Shown here piece by piece: positions 1 through 13,198 of a DNA stretch of 64,000 nucleotides. Source of the DNA: Naematelia aurantialba (lineage: Eukaryota > Basidiomycota > Tremellomycetes > Tremellales > Naemateliaceae); the NCBI GenBank assembly GCA_021527695.1, contig JAKFAO010000005.1:868001-932000 (forward strand). The letters run 5' to 3'. Under the pieces are notes generated by a model. It was given only the letters and a program-made list of their open reading frames with translations. It did no database searches and was not told the origin of the DNA. The translations under genes were made by a program, and so were the position numbers. The stretch's first letter is position 1, and each line of letters opens with the position of its first letter.

Positions 1-3000
1 GCCGATGGTCAAAGCCATCAGCTTACTGCGTCGCGAGGCCGGCGGCTTAGACGATGTCAGCACTAGCATTGAAACAGCGTCAAGTAGCTCACCAAATGCA
101 AAGCTTCGATCTCCTTCTTGGCAAACAGATAACCCTGCAGCCGCTCTAGCGATCTGGCGAGGGTTTCGTCCACTAATTTGAGAGTGGCGATACTCTTCCT
201 GACCTTCTGACCGAGGATAAGCTTCAAAAAGACCCTGTTGAGGTTGACATCTATGATTCGAGAGTCAAGCAGGGCGCGACCCATGAACAATCCGAGCGAT
301 TTATACCAAGACATGTTACTGCTGAGGACATCAGCATCATCGCGACTATTGTACCCACCTGGCCGTCAAGGGTAGCTGGCCTGCTGTAGCGACCGGCGCG
401 GGATAGAGGCCTTTCGGATGGTAGACATATGCGCCCGGTTTCCCTTCATCTTCATCCCTCCACAGCGACAGCGACCTCCTGGCAAATTCCTTCGATACTA
501 GAGAATAGAACTCAAGAGTCGGTCCTAGACCAGTCCCAATCTCGTCAAAGTATTCGACTTCTAAAATACCGTTGGATGTGCCGTAGAGCTCGAGCACCTT
601 GGCAGCGCTCTCGAGAAGTTGCGATCGGGAGATACGGACCTTCTGCCGAACGATCCGCGCCAGATGGGACAGGTCGTCTCGTCGATGACTGTTTCGCCCT
701 TGCTGTGATGCAGCGTACCTTGCAATGAGGCGCCCGTAACCAAAAGAGGTCGACTGTAGGAACGAGTATCGCGTCTCGAAGGGGAACAGAAAGGAGAAGT
801 TCTTGGGAAGGTCGATTGCCCACTCAGGCATGCAGTTGCTGGACAGTCAGAATCAATTACTATATGCGAAACTCACCTGGCGATGATCATCGTCTCCTCT
901 AGCTGTCTGGTCAACTTTGCCGTGAGTTTGTTGTTAACGAAGAGATTCTCGTCCACGGCAGACGCATGTGGGCCAGAGATCTCTCTGACATCGACACACA
1001 GGCCGTGTATGACGCGCAGTAGGCGTAGAATCTTTGAAGTAGATGCCGAACCAGCAAGAGCCGAAGGCAAACCACTAGCGGCCGAAGCAGGGGATGGCGC
1101 GTCAAGGGGCGCTTCTGCGGCCTGTCAACACCGAAATGTGGACGGCGTGTGACTCACTAGTTGGAGCAGGACCATCGACCTTGCGGAATTTGATGATCAC
1201 TGGCAGTCCGTATACGCCACCCGACAAAGAGCTACCTGACGTGGATGCCTGCTGATGCCTGTGCACCGCGCCATATACCGTATCGTCGAGTGAAACAGGG
1301 TTGCCATTGAGAGAAAATTCCAGATGCCAGTCCACGGGAGCCGCCTTGACAGCACCAGCATACGAAGCGGACCTAGGTGTAATTGTGCCACTGCCCGACG
1401 GACCTGCTTGACTGGCTGCTGCGGCAGGTTGACTTGGCGTAGCAATTCTGGTCCCCTCTGGCGTCTTGGCTTCGACTCGGGAGCCATCTGACTGTAGTCA
1501 GTAGATGCAGAGATGTCACGGAGATGCTGCCTACCAGGTGCGACCGACATAGTGACGACCTTCTCCACAGGACGATTCAGCTCCTCCTCCATCTCATCCT
1601 CAAAGACCTGATCGGGTCAGCCCCTAGTTACAGGTTCGTTGGGACTTACTTCATGTCCATATTCCTCGTCCGAGAAGCCTTCATCATCAAAATCCATGTC
1701 CATCGGCATGCTGGGAAAGATCGAAGGCTCGGGAGCACTCGAAGCAAGCGGTGCTGGCGGCGTTGGATCTGTCGCAACAATAGACGCCGCTTCCAGTGGA
1801 GCCTGCCCACTGAGTCTAGCACTCCTGCGACGAGTGGGTTGCGGAGCGGGCATCGACACTTCTCCAGGTGTAGGATCGGGAACAGGTTGCCGAGAGCTTT
1901 CTGGAGCCGATGAAGCTGTGGGGATGGACGGCCCTTCGGCGCTGTCAAGACCACCGAGACGCCCACTGAGAGCGGAGAGAATCCTCGATGCGTTCGATTC
2001 GGTACCTCCACGAGTAATGGGTACCCCACTAGCATACGCCGCGAACATATTCGCGAGACTCGATCCGGACATGTAGTCCCTGTCTGCGATCCGCGGTCGT
2101 AGATAGTCGTGAAGTGCTTGCATGGGTGCGATAGCCTGAATGGTGATGCTGAGAGAAGACACCTGCTTAGGAATGTCTTGTCCTTCTTCAGCCTGCAAAC
2201 GAATCCGCATGGTCCTGCTCAGACTGGACGAGCTCGGCCGACTGGCATCCGACAGGCCGCCGAACGCGGTGACAACCTCGAAGTTCTCGAGTCTACCAAG
2301 ACTTTCGTGAAGTCGCTTCACAAGTAATGTGAGGGGAGGCGGGGACGAGATGGAACAATCGGAAAAGACATCAAAGAGCATCACTCGGCGATCAGCCGAA
2401 GAGACTGTCCCGTCGATATCCACAAACTCCAGGAGTCCGTCTACGAGACCGCTCTTGAGTAGTTCGAAGCTGGAAAGGCCTTCCCCGTTCGAAGAGAATC
2501 GTCCCGCAATATCTCGCAAAAGATCACGGAGCTCTGCTTCCGATGCTTCGGGCGCGCAAAGTCTACCGACCGCCGAACTCAGGGCGTCCAACACCAGCGT
2601 CGCTGCATTAGCCGAGTCATCGCTCGCGTCAAAAACCTTCCTTGCAAGTAACATGCGAGCTCGAAGAATGTTGATGTCGTTCGGGTCAGTCTGCGGGGTC
2701 TTGCGAGGGGTTGATGGCCCGGACCCTGAAGTATCGGCCAGGAAAGCGCTCAGAGAGCCGGCTAGCGAGCCCGGCGGGAATGCAGTCCTGAGGTCCTCGG
2801 GGAGGTCCAGAACCGTTGTTCGGAACGGCTGCGGATCAGCAGTCCCCTCGGCACTACCACTTTCGGCAGAAGCCTTGGCCTCTACGGCGGCCTTTGCGGT
2901 CTTCAATTCTTGCTTGCTGAGCTCTTCGATTTCGAAGACCACGCCCTCACGGAGGAACGATGTATGATAAACATCGGGAAGTTTGATTGTGAGCAGCTCG

Positions 3001-6000
3001 ACCAGCTGAAGAGCGTAGAGAACAAAGAGAGGGATGTCCTTGGACGAGATAATGGCGCACAAGAAGCTGGCCATGGGCACCGACTGCTCGGTCAGTTCAG
3101 CAAGGACTTGTTGCTTACTCTCAGTGTTGCTCGCAATTCCTCCTCAGCCGCAAAAGCTACAGCTTTCACCAAGCCAGTCAAAACTTTGGTCCTCACTCTC
3201 GCAGCCACAGAAGCAGCGTAGACATCCACGAGGACGGGCACGATCGCGCTGATAAACCGCCCTACGAGGCTTGCGTGTTCAGAGAATAGCTCCAATCTCT
3301 GCTCTTGGGCTTGCTCGCTGTCTCGTTTGGCTTTAAGAGCGGCCTCTCGAACCGCACTCGCCACGTTTGCGGTCGGCGTCGCCTGGGAAACAATTGGAAG
3401 CGCCATCACGTCGCCGACTTTCGGGGTGCTAGGACCTGTTGAACCAGTGCCCGAATGCTCGCCCGTAGTCCTACTACTCCTTCGCGTAGAGGACCGATCG
3501 GCTGGGCGGCCTTTCCTAACTTTGGCGAGGCTTTTCTCAGTGTATGCCTTGGGATCGAAAACACCGTCCTTCGGTGAGGGCGGAAGCAATTCAGAGATGA
3601 GTGCAAGCGCCTCCTCTACCTGCTCTTTGGGACGATGAGCTAGGTTTTGGAGTACAGCCATATCTGCCACTCCTCCAGCGAGACCCTGACCGCCTTCAGC
3701 AGCACCTTGTTCATCTTCGCCGTGGGAAGAAGGAAGGACGCCCGTCAAGATCTGATACAGCGTACTGCTCATGCCAGCTTCCAGGAACGCAATTGCCACC
3801 TTGGCGGATCCTCGGGCTGCGCTTGTTAGAGCTTTGAGGAGGTGTGTATAGGTGGGGGCAGATAAGAGGGGAGAGCCTCCGGATGGCATCAGGAGGGCAT
3901 TGATGGCAACGACGGTCGGAACGTCAAGAAGACCCTCGAGGTGATGGGGGTTATGTCGGTACGACTCAATAGTCTGCACTACTGCGCGGGTAGCTTGTTC
4001 GACGAGCCTTTGATCTCCCTGCGACAGGACATCGCGAAGAATCGGGAAGACTTCCTTGATTCGCTCGTAATGGTCAGCAGAGATGTTGCGGCAGCAATTG
4101 GCTGCCGCTGTCACAGCCGTCCGCTGAACGTTGGTCGAGAAAAAGGGAAGGAAGTTGAGCAATGCGCCCAGACCGTTCTCCCTCACTATGGCTGCAGGGT
4201 ACTCTGCCGAGATTTTCTCCATGGTCTGAATGAGTAAGCGTCATCGAAAGTTTCGACTTACGCTTAGTGTCTGCTCAGCGAGTTCAATGTAAGAGATCTC
4301 GGTCAATTTGGCGCAAAGAACGGGTACCGCGCCCAGGTGGACCAAAGTGTGCCCAGTCCCAGGGAGGGCCTCCATGAGATGCGCGAGACATCGACATGCG
4401 ACCAATTGACTTTCCATCTCCTCCTCGCCAGACATACCGGGGGCCATTCCACCACCGGTTGAAATTGCCAAAGCAGCAGCAAGTTGTGCATCCTCATCCA
4501 AGTCGTCCGGCTGAGCGAAGTCTTCATCCTTGCTTTCTTTATGATCGATGTTCGGTTGGCCTTTGAGGATTGCAATAAATTCTGTGGCAAAGGCATTGGT
4601 GGAGAAGATTCCGCCAAGGGTATCCTCATTGCTGACTAGAAGAAGTTCGCTACATTCGCGAAGCGCAGCTAGACGCTTTGTGGGATTCGGGGAGCGAAGA
4701 TCGCTCTTGAGTCGTTTGAGCCGGTTTGATAGGCTAGACATCATACCGCCAAACGCCCTAAATCCACCACCAAATAGCGCAGCAGCCGTAGCATCGTCAA
4801 GTTCCAGGCCACTGCGACTAGCAAGCCTGGCGAGCTGATCGTAGCCGCCACCTCTCGCTCCTGGAGCATCCCCAGCCATATCGTCGTCTCCGCTATTGTC
4901 TTCGTCCTCATTGTCAGACCCGGACATGTTGTCATCTTCATTATGTTCTGTGTTGCTGATCCGATGCTCGCCCGGAGAATCGTCTTCATTCATCCAATCA
5001 CCTTCATCTTCGTTCATAGAGTCGTCATCCAAAGATTTGCGACCTGGCCGATTAGTCACGATGCATTGGGTAACTCACTGTTTTCACCCTTGGAGGTACG
5101 ATCAATGCCAACAGTCGGAGGACCCGACCGCTTCGTCTTAGGTCTAGGAGTATATTAGTGGACATCACGACCACTTGTGGTTGCCTTACGCGGTTTTCTT
5201 GGGCATGTTGGCTGAGAGTTTCGACTTGGTCGATTTGGACTGCCTCTTCTCGCTCGATGTTGCGGTGCTGCTCGAGACTGCTTCCTCGTAGCTCTTGCGT
5301 CTGAGGTCGTATCGGTTGCCAGAAACTGGAGTGCTTTCGATCCTTGGAGCTGTACCGCCTGATACGGGAGAGGGTGAAGTATTGACTTCCCGCTTCTTGC
5401 CTTTGCGATCAGCGTTACCGGTGCCCGCTGTCGGCGCAAAGGGCTGGGTTGTCCGCCTGAACATGACAGGAAGAATCGAGGTTAGATTACAGGATAGAAT
5501 ACACTTGGTCAGCGCTGCAAGCAGAACACACGAGAAAACACGACTGGTTGTCCGAACTGAGCTGAGTTATGACTTCCTTTCACGCCGCCCGCCCTTCCCA
5601 GAACAAGTGCGGTGATTCTCAAAGGGGGGATCAAACCGTAAGGACACGCAACCATGAAATACAGAGACAAATAGGACAATCAGATTGAGCGTGACAAACT
5701 CACTGTTTCTTGTCAGAGGTATCGGTTTCTTCGTCGATGTGAACCCTCTTCTTTCCTTTTGGGTCTGATACGGTGGAGGGTCCGGCTGAAGGATGTGCGA
5801 CGCCAGAAGCTGAGAGTCGCGTAGATCTTCTACGAGCGCTCGTCGGAACGTCTTTGGTTACGTGCGGTAGCGAAGGTGATTGCGAATTGGTCGTTAGGGC
5901 TCTCTCGGGCGAATGCGGCTTAGCTGAGCTGCGTCGAATACTGGTTGATTTGTGATCGGCTAGAACGGGAGAAACAGTCGTGTTCACGTTCGTAGGGAGG

Positions 6001-6074
6001 TTGGAATACGCGAGAGGGTTTGTATGGGTTTCTGGTAGATGTTCTTCAAGATGTTGCTGATTCGTGTCGTTCAT
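1..6074 (-). CDS. UFD4: HECT E3 ubiquitin ligase, UFD4/TRIP12 family (3' end cut off)
   Basis: Ubiquitin-protein ligase of the ubiquitin-fusion-degradation type. Twelve exons join in phase: 6074-5704, 5456-5190, 5143-5079, 5043-4262, 4225-3119, 3083-1650, 1607-1535, 1487-1158, 1114-877, 838-359, 318-93, 45-1, giving about 1806 visible residues. The N-terminus is Ser/Arg-rich and disordered, followed by an acidic stretch (DEDNSGDDD). Armadillo-like repeats come next (EQTLSTMEKISAEYPAAIV), then a long Ser/Pro linker. The HECT N-lobe begins at FDEIGTGLGPTLEFYSLVS and continues through SLGLFMGRALLDSRI. The catalytic Cys lobe lies beyond the left edge. The ATG at 6074 is the first in-frame AUG; an upstream open stretch to about 6180 has none, so the start is tentative. 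Divergent from TRL1. Family assignment is firm from the ARM plus HECT order. Confidence 0.93.
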
Positions 6075-6581
6075 CGAGTACGACTCGGATACTGAGGGGA
6101 AGAAGGGGTGTGGGTGATGGAGGATTGGATCACCAGACAAGCTGTTTGAGAGCTCGTAGGCATGAGGGAAGGATCGTTAGATACCTAACATACACTCCAT
6201 GGCAGGTAGGTGAGCTTGAAGACGTTGCCAGTACCGAATCGGGGTTGAGAAAGCAAGAGAAGGACGAGGTTGATGAAGGATGCCATCGCCTTCTGACACT
6301 CGGTCCCCGGCATGCTTCCGCATTTGATTCCGGCGGGAATTCAGCACGGCATTACCCCCAATTACGACTGATCCGGTAGCGTATTACAAATGGTCATTAG
6401 GATCCGGGGATGAGGATTTGTAATGGATGCGGGGTAGGGTGCGGGGAGAAGGTCGAGTCGCAGCTGGATTTTTGCAGCTTGCACTTTGTCTCTTGCTGCT
6501 CAGCTGCTCACCTCCAAGCAGCTCGTGGTAGTAAACGATACCACGCGGGGCATATCACATTTGCAAGGTAACCGCTCTGCA
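6075..6581. promoter_or_regulatory. UFD4-TRL1 divergent promoter with a spaced inverted repeat
   Basis: About 500 bases separate the two start codons. The one striking element is a perfect 9-bp inverted repeat, ATTACAAAT at 6383-6391 and ATTTGTAAT at 6416-6424, with 24 bases between the arms. It lies about 160 bases from the TRL1 ATG. No coding sequence is supported here; the short open frames do not match either neighbour. Confidence 0.45.
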
Positions 6582-9508
6582 ATGCGTACCACCAGCGATA
6601 AACATCCCACTTCCACGACAGCTCTGCTAACATCTCTACGACAACTGCAAGATACCGACAAGAAGGCTGTCAGATCGAATGTGCACATCTACCCAGTGTC
6701 ATTATACGCCAACAATGGGGAGAGCAGTACCTCGGCTCAGCTTCGTGATCGGCATATCACGAGCTGGAAGATGACCGAACACCTGTACTTTCGTGCCGAT
6801 AACCCGTTTCCGACGCTCGCTCGAGGTCTGTTCACGGAACAGGTAGAAGAAGGAGACGAACTCCCCCCGGGCGCAGATTCTGCAGAAGAACGCATCGTCG
6901 CACGCGGATACGACAAGTTCTTCAACATAGACGAGGTAGAATGGACGAATGTGAGTCTGTCAAACCCGAGATCGAATTCGTTGCTGATGCCGGTAGTGGT
7001 CGCATATGCAAGTGCATACGGAGCCCCCCTATCGCCTTACCCTCAAGTCCAACGGGTGCCTCATTCTCATCGCTGCTCTGTCACCAGAATACCTCGTCGT
7101 TGCGTCCAAGCACTCTCTGGGAACCACGACGGAGGAGCAGCAATCCGCCGACAAGTCGGACGGTGCTCTTAGTGAAGGTCTCGGCAAACTCGATGTCAAT
7201 GATCACGAAGGAAAAACGGCCGGGAAGAGGAGTGCAACTAAAACAGCCGAAATTGATAAGCCTGACCATGATGAGGAACGTGAATCTCGTGTCCATGCCG
7301 CGGTGGGCAGAGGTTGGCTTCGGCGTACCTTGAAAGGGAAAGGCAAGACAGAGGCGGAGCTGGCTCGCCGGTTGTGGGATATGAACTCGACTGCGGTCCT
7401 TGAGGTACGTCGTTGCAATGAATATACAATTCGCTAACCAGCAGCTCTGCGACGACTCGTTCGAAGAGCATGTCATAGCAACACCGGAATACTGGACAGG
7501 TCTCCACCTTCATGGTCTCAATCACAATACCCCACACTTTTCTACTGCATCCCCCTCCGAAGTCGCTTGTCTTGCAGAGGAATTCGGGTTCATTCCTACC
7601 AAGTTTGTCGAGGTCCAGACCCTCGACGAAGTAAAATCCTTTACAGACGATGTTGCAAAGATTGGCTCTTGGGATGGAGATCAGATCGAGGGGTTTGTCG
7701 TGCGCTGTGTCGTCAAAGATCTTGGCGGTAAAGACGCTACGGGTAGGCCACCCTATCGACCAGGAGCACCTTTCTTCTTCAAGGTTAAATTCGAAGAGCC
7801 ATACATGCTGTATCGACAATGGCGAGAGATGACTAGGGTCATGCTCCCATTGCTCGGAGACCTTGATGCCGAGCAGAAGGCGAATTTATGGAAGACGGTT
7901 CGCTCAAGGACTAAGCGTCCCGAGGTTGGCGTCTACGCCCAGTGGTGTGGAGAAATGATGCTCAAAGAGCCGAAGCTCTTTGAGGATTACGACCGAGGCG
8001 TTGTCAGAGTCAGGGAACGATTTCTTCAGTGGGCGGATGGCGACGGCAAGCGCGCCTGGGAGAATGCTAAAACTGGGAAATGGAAACCTTCCAACGAGAA
8101 CAGCAAGCAGCAGGTTGCGATGCCAGATAAGACGGGGCAGCCTAAAAAGTGGCTGATTGTTCCGATAGCTGTCCCAGGTTGTGGTCAGTCCTGGTCGTTT
8201 TTGTTTCTGTGATCCGTACTGATACCGATCAGGTAAAACCCAAATCGGACTGGCGTTGTCCACTCTGTTCGGCTTCGGACACACCCAGAGCGACGACGTG
8301 TTGACCAAGAAGACAGCGCCTGGCTTTTTGAGAAATATCACGGAGCTGTTCAAGGCGAAGGATGTCGTGTACGCCGACCGGTGAGTTGACATGCAGTGCG
8401 TCTGTGCTGTGCTGAACCTGGAAGGAACAACCACATCGAAAAGCACTACAACGAGCTTGCGAAAGTCGGCAACGAGAAGGCGCTTCGTGATAGTGACGTC
8501 CGCCTTGTCGGACTCATTTGGGACATTGATGACCAGCCATACCATCGTTTACTTCGGATCTGCTCCGAACGAGTCGTCAATCGTGGCAATAATCACCAGA
8601 CGCTCCGACCAGATCTAACTATGGAAGCCGAGCACGAAGCTGTCGTCGGGCAATTTCTGCGCAACTTCACTTTACCTGACCCGGCATTGTTCGACAGGCT
8701 CATTCCCGTCCATGTCCAAGACAGCCCGGCTAAAGCGCTGAGAGCAATTGTGGACGGCTTGAGTGAGTTATTGGGCATCCAACAGCCGACGGATGCCGAG
8801 CTCGATGCTGCACTCGACGCTGCGCTGCAATACAAGGTGACGACTCCGTATCATGCCCCTGCCCGAGTGGGTAAACCCGTGCGATACTTTGGAGTCGCTC
8901 CGGAAATCGATCTCAGCGAGCTTGTCAAATCCGTCCTTGCCTACGACTCAATCCCATCAGGGTTAGCGTCGTCCGCTGAGACCTTTCTCAAGCACCTCTA
9001 CGCATTCGATCGCATCACTGCCAAATCCCATATTACGCTCGTCCACGAAAAGACCGTCGAGGCTGAGAGGCAGGCGAATGGTGAGGTGGCACCTGCTGGC
9101 CTTGAAGCCAAGCTGTGGGACACATGTAAGAGTCTCGCCGAGACTCCGCTATCACCTCTGTACGATTTCGACATTACTCATCTGGTATGGAATGACCGGG
9201 TGATGGCGTTGATCGTCGCGAATCTTCGGCCACAAGCTGCAGTCAAGCTAGTCTACCAGCCAGGAGGAGGGCAGACACCACCGGAGCTGGAGCTGTCTGA
9301 TGAGTTACGCGAGTACCTGCATCTTACAGTCGGAACTCGCAGCGAAGAGATCTCGGCGTTCGAGTCGCGGGCATTGACCAGGACCGCGAGGGAGAAGATT
9401 GCAGCGGGTCTGGAGGAGGGAGAAGCGGAAAGCGAGGATCAGGGCGTTGTACATTGGATCAAGCTAGAGGGGCTGCATGGCTCTGGTAGAATCCGAGGGA
9501 TGTACTGA
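6582..9508 (+). CDS. TRL1: Fungal tRNA ligase (ligase, kinase and cyclic phosphodiesterase in one chain)
   Basis: Joins tRNA exon halves after intron removal, and joins HAC1-type mRNA in the unfolded-protein response of yeasts. Exons 6582-6950, 6997-7404, 7445-8183, 8233-8380, 8425-9508 give 915 aa. The N-terminal adenylyltransferase shows ARGYDKFFNIDEVEWTN and then the nucleotidyl-lysine motif LKSNGCLIL (KxNG). The kinase domain has a P-loop, VPGCGKTQIG, interrupted by intron 3, and a GHTQSDDVLTKK segment. The C-terminal 2H phosphodiesterase has both HxT motifs, SHITLVH and LHLTVG. All three active sites look intact. The start at 6582 (MRTTSDKHP) is the first ATG in frame and aligns with the usual fungal N-terminus. 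The next gene on the same strand begins only 86-186 bases after the stop. Confidence 0.96.
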
Positions 9509-9694
9509 GGTCGTCGCTACATGCATATAGGCACATCATAGCCACAAGGTGTGGGTGAATCGTATGTGTTTATGTGTAACTCCGGCAAATGAATGGATAT
9601 TTATCCGAGATGGGAGGTATCCATCCTGCCAGCCAAGCTTTGGGATCCACTTAACATTGTCTCTGGCTCTCCAGTTTCCAGTGCAGCGAGCCCG

Positions 9695-12600
9695 ATGCCA
9701 TTCAAAGAGGGTCCACGGACGAAACAGCGGGATGTAGATGGCAGCCTGGTCTATGCGTGCTCGTGGATTGGTAAGTACCCACCTCCGCTTCTCCCCCTCT
9801 ATTCTCTTGCTCCGCTGCTTTGTCGGGTGTCTCGCAGTCAGACCCATCAGGTCCACCTTAATTGGGTCCGAGCCGAGCTTGTCTTCTCCTCGGGATCATT
9901 GCGAGCATGGTGGCTGACACATGATCTCTTGTAGGATGTAACAAGACGTTTGGGTCGGGAGGCCATGTGAGGAGACACGAAAAGTCTCGTCAGTCTCCTC
10001 TCCCATCAGCAACTGCATGACAGACCAGCTATGGGCTGACCTGGAACGCCTTGCTTCTCGATCCACTTCAACTTCCGCTCCCGCTCCTCTTCCTACCCCG
10101 GCTCCGACCGCTGCCTGTACTTCTCCTGCTTCTCCTGTCTCTTCTCATACAGATGTGGGGAGCACGCCCTATCCCTGCCCCTACTGCGACAAGGCATTTG
10201 GGCGCAGCGACGTCCGCGCAAAACACGTTCAGACGATGCACGACAGAGAGATGGAGGAGAGCATGTCTCTCTCCGGCACGCCTCCTGCGTATGTATACAT
10301 CTGGCCCATGGACAGTCTGTTCCCTGTCTCCACTGACATAACCCAGAAAGGTCAGGAGGACAGGCTCGTCTCTCTCTCCTGGCGGATCCTCCAGAGCAAA
10401 GGCATTGTCCATACCGTCATCTGCAAGTCTACCGCTGGCGCGATCGGATTCTCTGAGCATGCCGTGGGCGGGCGATCCACCAAGCTACGGAGCGGACAAC
10501 TCTCAGCTGTTTGCTCCCCCGACGCCTCAATCTGCGATGCTCGGCGGCCGGAACGGGAATGGGCTGATGCTGCCACCCATCACATCGACCTTTCCTATAC
10601 AGCCCTCTCCGCCTAGTTTCCTCGACCCGTCTAGCCTCTCGACCGGATCTTCCAGCATGCCCCTCGATCCAGGTAGATTGCTCTCACTGCCGTCTCCGTT
10701 CTGCGTTCTTCTATATCCCTTCTGTCTCCCTGTGTTCTCTTCTGCGTTCCCCTCTCACCGCTCCGGCTCGGGGCTGACGTCAGCAGGCCCGATGATTAGC
10801 GGCGGGATCAACGAGCCATCCAACGTCCTCGACCCGTTTGCTGCGTGGGATGCGTTCGGGCACGTGTTTGGCTGGGGACTGGACAACGATATTGACTACG
10901 ACGTCGGCTTGCAAAACAACATATTCGATTACAACGAATTCGGGCCGGTAACATCGACCGAAAATCTCAGCGCAGCATGGTTGTTGGCTGCCACGCCGAG
11001 AGGCGGGAGTCCAGTAGATGGAGGAGACGTGGAACGGAAACGCGACCCCTTTGGAAGGACACATGATACGCCCTGGGTAGGTTGACTGGACGATCAGTGT
11101 CGGTGCCATCCCAGCTGACAGATTAGCCTCACATATTCAAGCCCAAAGTGCCTGATAAACCTCTCACGCTGGGTGGAGTCAAGGCGTCACCCCGCCCGAA
11201 TCGTACCAGAGCTGGGTCCGCGCCAATCTCATCGACATCTCGCAACGCCATGCTATCGCTCATCTACCTCTCGCACCAGAATATGTGGCTTATGCCTGAC
11301 ATTGACGACTTCCCAGACCATGAAACACTGTCCGATTTCGTCGATCTCTACTTTGAAAAGTTTCACCCCACATTCCCCATCCTCCATCGCACGACATTCG
11401 TACAGGGCGATTCCCCTCCCATACTGCTGTTGGCTACAGCGGCCATCGGCGCGACCTTTGCCGACAAAGAATTCAAGCCGATCTCGGCCGCACTGTGTGA
11501 GCTCGTGCGGCGCATGGTGCAGTGGATGGTATGTCTCGATTGTAGAGTACGCTGACATCCAGCGCGCCAGCGACCAACGGTCCAAGTTCGACATTAACCA
11601 CTTGATCGCATATACGCTCGTCACTGCATTAGGTCTCGCTTGTGGCTCACGAGAGTTGTTCTTGCACTCTGAGATCAGCCGATGCAGTCTCAACACGAGT
11701 CGTCGCAGGCTTAATTGGCTACGAACCAATCGGGGGCCCGATGACCCCTTGAATGGCGCCACCTCGGTGGAAGACCGCTGGGGGATATACATTGAGGAAG
11801 AAGGTCGGAAGCGGGTTGGCTGGGGCATCTTTGTTCGTTTCTCTGAATGTCATTCGGCTGTGCTGATAGGAATGATAGCTGCTAGATCTGCAAATGGCAA
11901 CACTGCTAAATACCCCCCCGATCTCAACAGTCAGCGAGGCTACGGTACAGCTCCCAGGCGACGAGGCACTATGGGAAGCGCCGGACGCTGCTTCATGGGC
12001 TACACTAGAGAGGACTGCATCGCAGAACCCTGTTCCCACACTGCCAAAGGTGTTCACCTCGGCCTTGGCGGGAAAGATGGAGATGGCGCCGCTGAGCGAC
12101 TTTGCCCGATCCATTGTGTCATACTCGATTCACAGGTAAGGCTTTGCCGGGCATGCAGCTGTTGCTGAAAGACCAGATATCTCTTGGACGCGTATGCGCT
12201 GAATCGCCTTCTTGTATTGGATGAGTCGTCAAATGAGCCCCGAATCATCACATGTATCCCGGCTGTACTTGGAAGTCGACCGCTGGCCATCCTGCTTGAC
12301 CTCGCACGCACGTCGTTCCCCTTGGATCAGCCATCGCATCTTCGATTATCCAGTGCGGCACTGTATCATCACTCGCACATCCAGCTCACTCGCCCTGGTC
12401 TGCTCGAGCACATTCGTGCAGCATCAGGGAAGAACGAGCCGGATCTGAAGCAAGAGACTTCGATCGAGTGGCTGGAACGATGGATGAAGCAGCCCAAGGA
12501 GGTGAGAAGGGTCGTCTGGCATGCTGGGGTCTTGAACGCTCTGCTCTCAGAATTCCCTAGAGGGTGAGTCGTCGCTGATTTCTAAACTATCTGTGCGGTC

Positions 12601-12993
12601 TGATGGAGTAGCGCATTTGCCGAGCTGTTTTGGATGTTCGATTGCGCCCTCGTACTGTGGGCAGTGGTCAAATACGGCCTGGACAGTCTCAAATCATCAG
12701 AACTACGCTCAGCGCTCTTCGCCGCCAACTGTATGTCTCTCTGCCCGAGATATTTTACACGCCTCTCTCTGCACAGCAACGCTGACTGATCAGGGTTCGA
12801 TACTGATCCGCCACATGTATGGCTAGAACATGGGGGCCAGATCGTGTTTCCGTACCTCGGCTCATCGTCAACTCTGGGCGTGCGGGAGACGCTGACGCTG
12901 TTCATGAACAGGATAGAGAGTATGCCCTGGGGGCTGGCGACTCAGTTTAGGCAGGTGCTGGCGAAGCTGTTAGATGCCGAGGGGCCTGCTTAG
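9695..12993 (+). CDS. C2H2 zinc-finger transcription factor with Fungal_trans domain
   Basis: Probable nuclear transcription regulator. Eleven exons: 9695-9770, 9935-9988, 10024-10288, 10347-10672, 10787-11076, 11127-11528, 11563-11832, 11879-12135, 12177-12563, 12609-12730, 12794-12993 (882 aa). An alternative in-frame ATG at 9593 would add 34 residues but leaves only 84 bases after TRL1. Finger 1 is split by intron 1 (YACSWI/GCNKTFGSGGHVRRHEKSH). Finger 2 is YPCPYCDKAFGRSDVRAKHVQTMH-like. A Ser/Pro linker leads to the Fungal_trans region, seen as DLYFEKFHPTFPILHRTTF and later RKRVGWGIFLLDLQMA. The DNA-binding part is C2H2 rather than the commoner Zn2Cys6. Intron 7 uses a GTTCGT donor. Target genes cannot be told from the sequence. 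Confidence 0.88.
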
Positions 12994-13124
12994 CCCCTAT
13001 TTTGCACCACTGGATACAGTGTACCTTGTCATACATTTATGCATTGCTCTGAACTCGACAGTAGTTCACACAGAGCAATCGAACCCAGAATACTAGGCCC
13101 GGATTTTTGCCACCCCAGCTACGC

Positions 13125-13130
13125 CACGTG
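13125..13130. promoter_or_regulatory. CACGTG E-box upstream of ENP1
   Basis: CACGTGGG begins 74 bases upstream of the bystin ATG, inside the 205-base gap after the preceding stop. CACGTG is the known site of Cbf1/Pho4-class bHLH factors; a role here is inferred. Confidence 0.4.
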
Positions 13131-13198
13131 GGAGCTCCGTCGGAAGTTATTGTACAAGGTGGGTTAAACTTTTTCCTTGGCCTTTCAACCATTCAACC

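Noticed and set aside
9593..9695. Start of the C2H2 regulator at 9593
   Set aside because: Possible, but it leaves only 84 bases after the TRL1 stop for terminator and promoter; 9695 kept as the likelier start.
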